64,000 nucleotides of DNA. It comes from Fidelibacterota bacterium. Lineage in GTDB: Bacteria; Fidelibacterota; Marinisomatia; Marinisomatales; Marinisomataceae. The stretch is taken from the NCBI GenBank assembly GCA_016777965.1, contig JADHQL010000001.1:1-64000 (forward strand), in the 5' to 3' direction. Under the pieces are notes generated by a model, which was given only the letters and a program-made list of their open reading frames with translations, searched no databases and was not told the DNA's origin. A program made the translations under genes and the position numbers. Below are positions 24,455-31,914 of the stretch, piece by piece (position 1 is the first letter of the stretch; each line of letters starts with the position of its first letter).

Positions 24455-26242
24455 ATGTATAAAAAATTACTATTTATAATTTTACCATTTTTGCTTTTTT
24501 CATGTTCTTCAAACGTGGATGAAGCAGAAGTTAAAAAGGCTCGACAATTCTTTGAATCAGTATTTCAGGATTCGGTACTGGATAGTCCAGAATTCCAAGC
24601 ATCCTTAGGTTATAAGTCAAATTATGATAAATGGGATGATATTACTTGGCAGGCATCAAGACAGCAAGCTCATAGAGCGAAAGATGATTTGGATTATTTA
24701 ACAAACAATATAGACTTTGAAAAGCTAGATGATCCCACCAAAATTAGCTATCGCTTGATGGAAAAACGACTTCAAAGAACTATTGATAATGATAATTTCA
24801 TATTTCATAACTATTTGATTACTCATCGAGGAGGAAAACACTCAAGCATTCCATCATTTTTGATTAATTATCATCGTATTGATGAGGAGCAAGATGTAAA
24901 GGACTATATTAGCCGCTTACGAAATGTTGAGCCTTTAATGGATGACTTAATTGTTCAATTAAAGCTAAGACAAGATGTGAAAAAAATAGCTCCAGCATTC
25001 GTATTTCCGCAAGCGATCAAAACATCTGAGAATATTATTTCTGGATATCCGTTTGAAGAAACCAAAAAACAAAATGTTATCTATGAAGATTTTATGAAAA
25101 AATTAAATGCTTTAGAGATGTCTGATGCATTAAAATTAAGATATCAAAGCGAAATGGAAGCTGTATTGGTTACTATAGTGAACTATTCATATAGAAAGCT
25201 AATTACGTTTCTTGAAGAACAACAAAAATTAGCAGATAATAATCATGGAGTTTGGAAGTTTGAAGACGGAGATGAGTATTATCAGCATACGCTCGACGGA
25301 TATACAACCTTAGGGTTGACCGCTGAAGAAATTCATGAGATTGGCTTAAGTGAAGTTGAGAGAATTCATGGAGAAATCTATGAAATCATGGAACAGGTGA
25401 ACTTTGATGGCACTTTAAAAGAATTCTTTGATTTTATGAGAGAGGATGATCAGTTTTATTACCCTGAAGGACCTGAAGGTAGACAAATGTACTTAGATCA
25501 GGTTCAGGTGGTAGTAGATACGCTGTCTAATCGTATAGAAGAACTATTTTATGGGTTACCATCTATTCCGCTTCAAGTTAAGCCTGTAGAGGCTTATAGA
25601 GAAGCTTCAGCAGGTATTGCATTCTATCAGCGTGGTCAAGCGGATGGAAGCAGACCTGGAACGTATTATGCAAATTTGTATAGAATGAGAGATATGCCGA
25701 TATATAAGCTTGAAAATTTAGCCTATCATGAAGCAATCCCAGGACATCATATGCAAATTTCTATACAGCTAGAAGTCGAAGATATGCCAAGTTTTAGAAA
25801 GTATGGTGGCTACAGCGTTTTTTCAGAGGGTTGGGCATTATATTCAGAAACTCTTCCAAAAGAAATAGGTTTATATAAAGACCCTTATTCTGATTTTGGA
25901 AGGTTATCTGGAGAGCTTTGGAGAGCATGTAGATTAGTAGTTGATACTGGTGTTCATCATTACAAATGGACCAGAGAAGAAGGTATTGACTATTATATGA
26001 ACAATACTGCAAATCCAGAAGGAGATTGCATAGGGATGGTTGAGCGACATATTGTATGGCCCGGACAGGCTGTTTCATATAAGATTGGTATGATAAAAGT
26101 TCAAGAATTACGCGCCTATGCAGAACAAAAATTAGGAGATAAATTCTCTTTACAAGGGTTTCATGATGTGGTACTAAGAAATGGTAGCGTAACCATGGAT
26201 ATTTTAGAAGATATCGTTTACAGTTGGGTAGATAGCCAATAA
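24455..26242 (+). CDS. DUF885 family zinc metallopeptidase-like lipoprotein
   Basis: A 595-aa protein with a lipoprotein signal (LPFLLFSC, Cys17). Its C-terminal half carries YHEAIPGHHMQ (near residue 427), the HExxPGHH-type metal motif of the DUF885 family, plus FSEGWALYSETLPKEIG with the third ligand, and VERHIVWPGQAVSYKIGMIK near the end. These are the conserved blocks of the family, which is related to M32/thermolysin-like gluzincins; peptidase activity is assumed, with little direct proof. Preceded by AGGAGA. Its stop overlaps the cutA start by one base. Confidence 0.85.
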   Translation: MYKKLLFIILPFLLFSCSSNVDEAEVKKARQFFESVFQDSVLDSPEFQASLGYKSNYDKWDDITWQASRQQAHRAKDDLDYLTNNIDFEKLDDPTKISYRLMEKRLQRTIDNDNFIFHNYLITHRGGKHSSIPSFLINYHRIDEEQDVKDYISRLRNVEPLMDDLIVQLKLRQDVKKIAPAFVFPQAIKTSENIISGYPFEETKKQNVIYEDFMKKLNALEMSDALKLRYQSEMEAVLVTIVNYSYRKLITFLEEQQKLADNNHGVWKFEDGDEYYQHTLDGYTTLGLTAEEIHEIGLSEVERIHGEIYEIMEQVNFDGTLKEFFDFMREDDQFYYPEGPEGRQMYLDQVQVVVDTLSNRIEELFYGLPSIPLQVKPVEAYREASAGIAFYQRGQADGSRPGTYYANLYRMRDMPIYKLENLAYHEAIPGHHMQISIQLEVEDMPSFRKYGGYSVFSEGWALYSETLPKEIGLYKDPYSDFGRLSGELWRACRLVVDTGVHHYKWTREEGIDYYMNNTANPEGDCIGMVERHIVWPGQAVSYKIGMIKVQELRAYAEQKLGDKFSLQGFHDVVLRNGSVTMDILEDIVYSWVDSQ

Positions 26243-26553
26243 TGATCATAATTAAGACCAGCACTGATAGTCATAAGGTAATGAAAGTTATTGCCAATGC
26301 ACTGCTAAATAATAAACTTGCTGCATGTGTAAATATGATTCCCCGTATGAGATCTAAGTATGTTATGGATGGAAGAATTGTTGAGGCAAGAGAGGTAATT
26401 TTATTAATAAAAACAACTGCAAAATTGGAAGATAAAGTTTATCAAATCATCAAAGAACATCATAATTATGAAATACCTGAAATTTCAACGATTCAAACTT
26501 CTAATGTTGATAAAGATTATGAACAATGGCTTAAGGACTTTGTTGTAGAGTAG
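26242..26553 (+). CDS. cutA: CutA1-like trimeric PII-fold protein
   Basis: A 103-aa protein with the CutA1 pattern: ALLNNKLAACVNMIPRMRSK, then EAREVILLIKTTAKLEDKVY and HHNYEIPEISTI. CutA1 forms very stable trimers. It has been linked to divalent-cation tolerance, but its real function is unsettled. Normal length. It overlaps the preceding peptidase gene by one base and is followed 2 bp later by a 41-codon membrane peptide, so all are one transcript. Confidence 0.9.
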   Translation: MIIIKTSTDSHKVMKVIANALLNNKLAACVNMIPRMRSKYVMDGRIVEAREVILLIKTTAKLEDKVYQIIKEHHNYEIPEISTIQTSNVDKDYEQWLKDFVVE

Positions 26554-26555
26554 GT

Positions 26556-26681
26556 ATGAAATTAGAAGAATTATCTGAAGCTACTATTTTAAAAACTGTT
26601 ATTTTAATATTATTGTTAATTATGATTATTACTGCAATCGTAGTAATAGCTATTAAATATCCTGAAATAGGTATCCAGTGA
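26556..26681 (+). CDS. 41-aa single-pass membrane protein
   Basis: An ATG at 26556 opens 41 codons. An acidic/polar start MKLEELSEATILKT is followed by about 20 hydrophobic residues (VILILLLIMIITAIVVIAIK) and YPEIGIQ. GTAGAGTAGGT before the ATG is a weak ribosome site. The TGA overlaps the GTG of the nitroreductase by 4 bp (GTGA), and the ATG lies 2 bp after cutA, so the frame fits tightly between two real genes, which supports coding. It could be a small membrane regulator, or simply a coupling ORF. Function unknown. Confidence 0.6.
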   Translation: MKLEELSEATILKTVILILLLIMIITAIVVIAIKYPEIGIQ

Positions 26682-27319
26682 GCTTAATCGACAGTTTAAA
26701 TTGGAGATATGCTACTACCAAATTTGATTCATCAAAGTCTATTTCAGAGCATGATATTGAAAAATTAAAAGAAATTGTGAAACTGTCACCATCATCTTGG
26801 GGGTTTCAGTTTTATAAAATTTTGGTGATTACTGATTCAGAGTTAAAGCAAAAATTATTACCTGCAGCATACAATCAAAATCAAATCATTGACTGCTCTC
26901 ATCTGTTTGTGTTTTGTAGTTATAGTAGCGTATTTGAGGAAGATATTGATCAAATGATAGCAGAGTTCCATAGGTTGAGAGCTAATGATGATGATTATAA
27001 CAAAGAAAGTACCGATAATTATGGCGCTGGTGCTAAAAAAAGTATTTTAAATATGGAGCCTAATCGTCAAGCAGAATGGCTTAAAAAACAGTGCTACATT
27101 GCATTAGGTCAACTCATGGTTGGTTGCGCAGATATGCGTATAGATTCTTGTCCAATGGAAGGGTTTAAATCTGATAAAGTAGATGAGATTTTAGATTTAA
27201 AATCACAAAATTTAACATCTGTAGTATTATTACCCATGGGATATCGTACTTCTGATGACAAGTATCAGCATAAAACTAAAGTGCGAAAATCAAGCAATCT
27301 TTTGTTCGAAGAAAGATAA
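26678..27319 (+). CDS. NfsB-like nitroreductase (FMN flavoprotein)
   Basis: A 213-aa FMN-dependent NAD(P)H oxidoreductase. SLNWRYATTKFDSSKSISEH at the start matches the RRA(T/S)K(R/K)FD N-terminal motif. SPSSWGFQFYKILVI contributes the FMN site, and KQCYIALGQLMVGCADMRID with CPMEGFKSDKVDEIL and LLPMGYR match the NfsB group. Such enzymes reduce nitro- or quinone-like compounds, and the physiological substrate is open. Starts at GTG in an overlap with the small membrane protein. Confidence 0.88.
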   Translation: MSLIDSLNWRYATTKFDSSKSISEHDIEKLKEIVKLSPSSWGFQFYKILVITDSELKQKLLPAAYNQNQIIDCSHLFVFCSYSSVFEEDIDQMIAEFHRLRANDDDYNKESTDNYGAGAKKSILNMEPNRQAEWLKKQCYIALGQLMVGCADMRIDSCPMEGFKSDKVDEILDLKSQNLTSVVLLPMGYRTSDDKYQHKTKVRKSSNLLFEER

Positions 27320-27404
27320 TTTTCTTCATATAAAATTTCTATTTACAATATCAATTTTTTGGATGATATTCCTTCGATTCTTTAATCAAAGAAAGGAATA
27401 TAGA

Positions 27405-28298
27405 ATGAAAGGCTGGCTACTATCTACTTCAGAACAACCATCATACGAAACCAACAAAATTGTTAAAGAGTTTGAAAAAGCAGGAATTGAATGTTTTATT
27501 GTGGATCCTAGACTAATTGATATATATGTTACCAGAGAAGATAGAAAATCTATCCAAGTTGGTAACGAATATACGATACTGCCAAACTTTGTTATTCCAA
27601 GGATGGGAAGTAAAATTACCTCTTATTCAACTGCGGTACTTAGACATTTAGAAAAATTAGGTGTTCTCCTTATAAACAGCTCTGAAGCAATATATAAAGC
27701 AAAAGATAAGCTGTATACAATGCAGATATTAGCTCAAGAAAATATTCCAACTCCAAGAACAATGTTAACGAAGCATCCAGTCAATCTTGATTTTATTAAA
27801 AAAAGAATTGGATTTCCTGTTGTGGTAAAAACTTTAAGTGGAATGCATGGAAAAGGAGTCTATTTGGCTGAAAAACCATCCAATCTTGAACAGTTGGTTG
27901 ATGTAGTAATGGAAGTTGACCACAAAACTAACTTGCTGATTCAAGAGTTTATTAGTCATAAAGCAGGAACAGATATCAGAATTTTTTTGGTTGGAGGTAA
28001 AATTGTAGGTGCATTTATGCGTCAATCCAAAGATGGAGATTTTAGAGCAAATATTACAAGAGGTGGACTTCCAAAACCTATAGAGCTTGATAGCGATGCG
28101 GAGTTTTTAGCGATTCAATGTGCTAATATATTAAAACTGGACATTGCAGGGGTGGACTTATTAATTGACAAAGAAGGGTATAGAATTTGCGAAGTAAATT
28201 CTGCTCCAGGTTTTGAAGGGCTTGAAAAAGCGTGTAAATCAAATATTGCACTTGAAATTGTTCAATTTGTACAGCAAAAACTAAGTTTAGCTATATAA
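27405..28298 (+). CDS. RimK-type ATP-grasp ligase
   Basis: A 297-aa ATP-grasp protein. I start at the ATG at 27405 (after GAAAGGAATATAGA) because MKGWLLSTSEQPSYETNK is the family N-terminus; an earlier frame from 27255 overlaps the nitroreductase. Features: pre-ATP-grasp domain to about 95, then INSSEAIYKAKDKLYTMQIL, FPVVVKTLSGMHGKGVYLAE (ATP-binding loop), QEFISHKAGTDIRIFLVGGK, GDFRANITRGGLPKP and DLLIDKEGYRICEVNSAPGF (Mg ligands). RimK relatives add Glu or other amino acids to a protein or cofactor. Target unknown: rpsF, the partner of E. coli RimK, is not near. Confidence 0.85.
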   Translation: MKGWLLSTSEQPSYETNKIVKEFEKAGIECFIVDPRLIDIYVTREDRKSIQVGNEYTILPNFVIPRMGSKITSYSTAVLRHLEKLGVLLINSSEAIYKAKDKLYTMQILAQENIPTPRTMLTKHPVNLDFIKKRIGFPVVVKTLSGMHGKGVYLAEKPSNLEQLVDVVMEVDHKTNLLIQEFISHKAGTDIRIFLVGGKIVGAFMRQSKDGDFRANITRGGLPKPIELDSDAEFLAIQCANILKLDIAGVDLLIDKEGYRICEVNSAPGFEGLEKACKSNIALEIVQFVQQKLSLAI

Positions 28299-28327
28299 TC
28301 ATAGCTTAAATGTGCTATATTTGATTC

Positions 28328-29485
28328 ATGGAAACTTTTTTTATAATACTATTCATCATTGTATTCTCAGTAGCATTAGGAATGATTGCATATACTCTTT
28401 ACGGAATGTCCAAAAAAATGCCTACCTCTGCTTCAGAAGATAAAGAAGATTTATTAAACGAAAGAGCTAGCACTATTGCAGTAGATGCAGCAAAAAAAGC
28501 GTTAGATGAGGTTTTAAAGCAAAATGCAGAACTTCAAAAAAAGGATTGGGATGGATACAAAAAAGACTTAGATCTCACCTTAACACCAGTAAAAAAATCC
28601 TTAGAAGATTTGCAAAAAAACATTTCTGAAGTAGAAAAAGACCGTATTGAAGACAAGGGAAAGCTGGATGAAAAATTAAAAGATTTAATCGGTACCACAG
28701 CAAGTTTAAGTAGGGCGCTTACTTCAAGCTCTGATACAGGTGATTTAGGAGAAACAATTTTAAGAAATTTAGTTGAAAAAGCGGGGATGATTAAGTATAT
28801 CGATTTTGTAGAGCAAACCTCTACGGGAAATAGAAGCATTCCTGATATGGTAATTAACTTACCTGGTGGCGGTAAAATTCCAATTGATTCTAAGTTATCT
28901 TTAGAAGCGTTTGATCAAGCGATGAATACAGTAGATAAGTCCCAGAGAAAAGCATTAGAAGAAAAACATGCAAATAATTGTAGAACCTTGATGCGCAACC
29001 TATCCAAACAAGAATACCATAAACAATTTGATGGGCCTATAGAATTTGTAGTAATGTTTATCGGAAGTGAGCCAGCATATCAAATGGCTTTAAAGCACGA
29101 CGGAAAACTCTTCCTTGATGGTGCAGATAGAAAAGTATTTGTTGTATCTCCATTATCACTTTTACCGTTGCTAAGTTTAGTATCAGAAGCATGGAGACAA
29201 TTCCAATTAAGTACCAATGCGAATCAAGCAATTCAAATTGCCAAAGATTTAACAGATCGTTTAAAAATTTATGAGGATAAATATCAGGCAGTGGGAAGTA
29301 AAATTTTAGCGCTAGGTAAAGCGTATAATTCTTCGGTATCATCCTATAATGCTAGATTGAAACCATCTGTGAGAAATCTTCAAAAATTACAAGGGCAGCC
29401 TCAGGACTTAATGGATATGGAAAACGTTCCTGTAGATGTGACTCCGGTTATTGAATCTTTAGAAGCAAATAACGAAGAAGAATAA
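28328..29485 (+). CDS. rmuC: DNA recombination protein RmuC homologue
   Basis: A 385-aa protein: N-terminal membrane anchor (residues 4-26), a coiled coil (about 40-115), then the PD-(D/E)XK-like RmuC domain: TGDLGETILRNLVEKAGMIK, NRSIPDMVINLPGGGKIPID with SKLSLEAFDQA after it, FVVMFIGSEPAYQMAL and VFVVSPLSLLPLLSLVSEAW. RmuC limits inversion and recombination at short repeats and in some work acts in antiphage or replication-fork control. Its stop overlaps the start of the AhpD-like gene by one base. Confidence 0.9.
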   Translation: METFFIILFIIVFSVALGMIAYTLYGMSKKMPTSASEDKEDLLNERASTIAVDAAKKALDEVLKQNAELQKKDWDGYKKDLDLTLTPVKKSLEDLQKNISEVEKDRIEDKGKLDEKLKDLIGTTASLSRALTSSSDTGDLGETILRNLVEKAGMIKYIDFVEQTSTGNRSIPDMVINLPGGGKIPIDSKLSLEAFDQAMNTVDKSQRKALEEKHANNCRTLMRNLSKQEYHKQFDGPIEFVVMFIGSEPAYQMALKHDGKLFLDGADRKVFVVSPLSLLPLLSLVSEAWRQFQLSTNANQAIQIAKDLTDRLKIYEDKYQAVGSKILALGKAYNSSVSSYNARLKPSVRNLQKLQGQPQDLMDMENVPVDVTPVIESLEANNEEE

Positions 29486-30075
29486 TGCCACTAGTTACAC
29501 CTTTATCCAACATCGAAGATAAAGAAACTCAAGACTTAGTAACTTTTTTTAATGAGACCTTAGGATTTTGTCCAAATTCTGTTCTTACTATGCAAAAAAA
29601 GCCTCACTTAGCCAAGGCGTTTGTTAATCTAAATAAAGCTGTAATGGATAATGCTGGTTCCATTTCAAGCGAATTTAAGCGTATTATAGCCTATATTAGT
29701 AGCAACACAGTTGGCTGCAGATATTGTCAAGCACATACGATTAGAGCTGCTGAGCGATATGGTGGAGAAAAAAAGCGTTTAGAGCAGGCTTGGGACTTTG
29801 AAAACAGTACGTTATTTACTGAAGCTGAGAAGGTTGCATTACGATTCACAATCGCTGCAAGCTCAGTGCCAGTAAGTACATCCCAAGAATTAGAAGAGTT
29901 ATTACAACATCATTGGGATGAAACAGATATTTTAGAAATTATGAGCGTCATCGCTTTATTTGGATATTTAAATAGATGGAATGATGTAATGGGTACCAGC
30001 CTGGAAAAGGATGCAAAAGAATCTGCTGAAAACTTATTGCAAGATCAATGGGACATCGGAAAACATGCTACTTAA
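29485..30075 (+). CDS. Carboxymuconolactone decarboxylase/AhpD-like protein
   Basis: A 196-aa all-helical protein of the AhpD-like superfamily. Motif SSNTVGCRYCQAHTIRAAER (residues 71-90) holds the CxxC-x2-H redox centre. A C-terminal helix pair includes DILEIMSVIALFGYLNRWND. Such proteins reduce peroxides through the Cys pair, or act as thiol-dependent alkylhydroperoxidase helpers. Its neighbours on the right are Fe-S and glutaredoxin proteins under an HxlR regulator, which fits a redox role, but it reads from the other side and overlaps that regulator's 3' end by 8 bp. Confidence 0.85.
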   Translation: MPLVTPLSNIEDKETQDLVTFFNETLGFCPNSVLTMQKKPHLAKAFVNLNKAVMDNAGSISSEFKRIIAYISSNTVGCRYCQAHTIRAAERYGGEKKRLEQAWDFENSTLFTEAEKVALRFTIAASSVPVSTSQELEELLQHHWDETDILEIMSVIALFGYLNRWNDVMGTSLEKDAKESAENLLQDQWDIGKHAT

Positions 30076-30406
30076 TGTAGTCTAAAGCCCAATCATTTAA
30101 CATATCAAACACCGGAACCAATGTTTTACCTTTTTTTGTCAATGAATATTCAACTCTAGGCGGTATTTCAGCATAGATTTTACGTGTAATAATATCATTT
30201 TTTTCAAGATCTCTTAATTCCCTAGTTAACATATTTTTACTAATTCCGTCAATGCTACGCTGAAGCACACCAAAACGATTAATATTTTGTGCTATTCTCA
30301 TAATAATAATGGGTCTCCATTTTCCACCAATCGTCTTCATAGAATAAGTGATAGGACAGGAGTCTACCGTGCATCCGCATATATCTTCAAAACATTGTTG
30401 TTTCAT
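30068..30406 (-). CDS. HxlR-family regulator with cysteine-rich N-terminus
   Basis: A 112-aa winged-helix repressor or activator of the HxlR group: SMKTIGGKWRPIIIMRIAQN, FGVLQRSIDGISKNMLTREL, RDLEKNDIITRKIYAEIPPR and VEYSLTKKGKTLVPVFDMLN are the family blocks. Members such as YodB, HypR and QorR sense quinones, aldehydes or hypochlorite through one conserved Cys near residue 6-15. Here the first 17 residues hold four Cys (5, 10, 12, 17; C-x4-C-x-C-x4-C), enough for a metal or cluster site. It diverges from the CDGSH genes across 104 bp, so it probably controls them. Confidence 0.88.
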   Translation of the reverse strand: MKQQCFEDICGCTVDSCPITYSMKTIGGKWRPIIIMRIAQNINRFGVLQRSIDGISKNMLTRELRDLEKNDIITRKIYAEIPPRVEYSLTKKGKTLVPVFDMLNDWALDYIK

Positions 30407-30426
30407 TATAATAGTCCTTTTTTTGT

Positions 30427-30447
30427 TACTATATTAAAAAATAGTGC
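30427..30447. promoter_or_regulatory. Candidate HxlR operator
   Basis: An imperfect inverted repeat, TACTATATT and its partner AAAATAGTG, with ACTAT and ATAGT as exact half-sites 8 bp apart. It lies between the divergent HxlR gene and the CDGSH genes. TACTTGTAAAAT a few bases on resembles the TACTT-type sites reported for some HxlR relatives. AT-rich sequence makes chance matches likely. The rest of the 104-bp gap holds TTGAAAGGATAAC, the ribosome site of the first CDGSH gene. Confidence 0.35.
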
Positions 30448-30510
30448 CTACTTGTAAAATTTAATATTACTTAATAATTTTTCATATCATTTTTTTGAAA
30501 GGATAACAAA

Positions 30511-30816
30511 ATGAAAAAACAACCATATATAGTAACACTCGAAAAAGGGAAGAATTATGCTTGGTGTGAATGTGCTGAATCTCAGACACAACCGTTTTGT
30601 GATGGAAGTCACACCAAAGTAAACAAACGAAATGAAAACTTAGTTGAGAATCTCAAAGAAATAAGCTTAATCACAGAAGAATCACAAAAACTAGTCGAAA
30701 CAGATATCAAAAAACCGGTTGTGTTTAGCGCTGAAAAAGATGAAGAAGTAGGCTTATGCGGTTGTAAAGAATCAAATAACGCTCCCTATTGCAGCGGAGT
30801 GCACGTGAATATTTAA
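30511..30816 (+). CDS. Double-CDGSH iron-sulfur protein A
   Basis: A 101-aa protein with two CDGSH ([2Fe-2S], mitoNEET-type) modules. The first is CECAESQTQPFCDGSH (ligands Cys19, Cys21, Cys30, His34). The second is CGCKESNNAPYCSGVH (Cys83, Cys85, Cys94, His98), in which the conserved Asp is Ser and the Ser/Thr is Val; all four cluster ligands remain. A 48-residue charged linker separates them, far longer than in the next gene. CDGSH proteins carry redox-active, pH-labile clusters. Role here is inferred from the neighbours. Starts after GAAAGGATAAC. Confidence 0.88.
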   Translation: MKKQPYIVTLEKGKNYAWCECAESQTQPFCDGSHTKVNKRNENLVENLKEISLITEESQKLVETDIKKPVVFSAEKDEEVGLCGCKESNNAPYCSGVHVNI

Positions 30817-30833
30817 AAAGAAAGGAAGATAAA

Positions 30834-31061
30834 ATGAGCAATCAAAAAGAACCACATGTATTAGATATTAAAAAAGATAAGAATTATGCTTGGTGTCAGT
30901 GTAATGAATCTGATACTCAGCCATTTTGTGATGGAAGTCATGCTAAAACAGATCATCAACCAATCGTATTTAAAGCAGATGCTTCAAAAGAAGTAGCACT
31001 TTGTGGTTGTAAACAATCTAAAAATGCACCATATTGCGATGGAACGCATTTAACATTATAA
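30834..31061 (+). CDS. Double-CDGSH iron-sulfur protein B
   Basis: A 75-aa protein with two intact CDGSH modules: CQCNESDTQPFCDGSH (Cys21, Cys23, Cys32, His36) and CGCKQSKNAPYCDGTH (Cys57, Cys59, Cys68, His72). It shares NYAWC.C.ES.TQPFCDGSH with protein A and is clearly a tandem copy without the long linker. I start at the ATG at 30834 (after AAAGGAAGATAAA); the frame from 30789 overlaps gene A. The stop is 2 bp before the DoxX gene, so they are co-transcribed. Confidence 0.9.
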   Translation: MSNQKEPHVLDIKKDKNYAWCQCNESDTQPFCDGSHAKTDHQPIVFKADASKEVALCGCKQSKNAPYCDGTHLTL

Positions 31062-31063
31062 AT

Positions 31064-31429
31064 ATGACCATAGATTTAACATATTACAGGACATTTGTAC
31101 TATTTGTAGCACGAATAGTATTAGCAGCAATTATCTTTAAAGCTGGCATCAATAAGTTGCCAGTTTATGAGGTAGGAGGTCTTGTAAAACAATTGCCTGA
31201 ATTTCTTCGATATTTAGTAGTACTGTTTGAGATTGTTGGACCTATATTTCTTCTTTTAGGAATCAGATTTAATCAACTTCAAATTCTTGGGGCAGCTATG
31301 ATTGCGGTTGTGATGTTAGGAGCGAGTAGTATGAAATACTTTGTTGCTGGAAGTGCACTAATATCCAGTGGTACAATGTATCCATTTGCATTATGTTTAT
31401 TGGCCTTGATTTTTCTTACTGAAGAATAA
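31064..31429 (+). CDS. DoxX-family membrane protein
   Basis: A 121-aa protein with four hydrophobic helices: FVLFVARIVLAAIIFKAGIN (with KAGINKL, the DoxX first-helix motif), EFLRYLVVLFEIVGPIFLLL, QLQILGAAMIAVVMLGASSM and PFALCLLALIFL. DoxX proteins are small quinone- or thiosulfate-linked membrane proteins; in Mycobacterium a DoxX works with superoxide dismutase and a thiol oxidoreductase. The ATG at 31064 is preferred to an in-frame one at 31034 that lies inside the CDGSH gene. Placement between CDGSH and glutaredoxin genes fits an oxidative-stress role. Confidence 0.75.
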   Translation: MTIDLTYYRTFVLFVARIVLAAIIFKAGINKLPVYEVGGLVKQLPEFLRYLVVLFEIVGPIFLLLGIRFNQLQILGAAMIAVVMLGASSMKYFVAGSALISSGTMYPFALCLLALIFLTEE

Positions 31430-31468
31430 TTTAATGTTTATATTCGCGTTTACTTTAAGTGGGAAAAT

Positions 31469-31873
31469 GTGAAAAAAACTATCTTTTCAGTACTAGTTGT
31501 AATTTTATTTGCTGTTTTTGTTCAAGAGATAATAGTTGAGCAAGATATACGCAAGGCAATTGTTTCCTATAACGATAATCCAACTTTTACTAAAGAAACG
31601 ATTATAGAGGAAGATTTTAACGGTGCAGCAATTACCATTTTTACTGCTACATGGTGTGGATATTGTAAGGGAGCCAAGCAGTTGCTTAATGAAAAAGAGA
31701 TAACTTACTTTGAAGTAGATGTAGAAGAATACAATATTTCAAAACGTAAATTAAAAGAAATTGGTATTGAAGACTTTTTTGTCCCTCAAATCTTTGTAGA
31801 TGGAGTACCAATCGGTGGATTTTCAGATCTTAAAAAAATTTTTGGTAGCAATATGCCTGTTCCAGAAGTATAA
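31469..31873 (+). CDS. Membrane-anchored glutaredoxin-like protein
   Basis: A 134-aa protein that starts with a membrane or signal helix (KKTIFSVLVVILFAVFVQ, residues 2-19), a linker to about 50, then a glutaredoxin domain: AAITIFTATWCGYCKGAKQL with the CGYC active site at 63-66, FEVDVEEYN, the cis-proline VPQIFVDGVPIGGFSDL (Pro106). The domain would sit outside the cytoplasm if the helix is an anchor. The start is GTG; an ATG two bases upstream is out of frame. Last gene of the CDGSH-DoxX set. It could reduce disulfides or carry clusters. Confidence 0.8.
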   Translation: MKKTIFSVLVVILFAVFVQEIIVEQDIRKAIVSYNDNPTFTKETIIEEDFNGAAITIFTATWCGYCKGAKQLLNEKEITYFEVDVEEYNISKRKLKEIGIEDFFVPQIFVDGVPIGGFSDLKKIFGSNMPVPEV

Positions 31874-31914
31874 TTATGAAGTTTTTAATATAGTTTTAGG
31901 GGGAAAATAAAACT

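Noticed and set aside
25794-26264. 156-codon minus-strand frame opposite the DUF885 peptidase
   Set aside because: Shadow of strong coding on the plus strand; low-complexity hydrophobic translation and no start signal.
27841-28298. Idea that the ATP-grasp ligase starts a peptide natural-product cluster
   Set aside because: No precursor peptide, transporter or tailoring enzyme is adjacent; the neighbours are a nitroreductase and rmuC.
28328-30075. Defence island around rmuC
   Set aside because: RmuC has been tied to phage resistance in some work, but no other nuclease, helicase or mobile gene is nearby; neighbours are housekeeping or redox genes.
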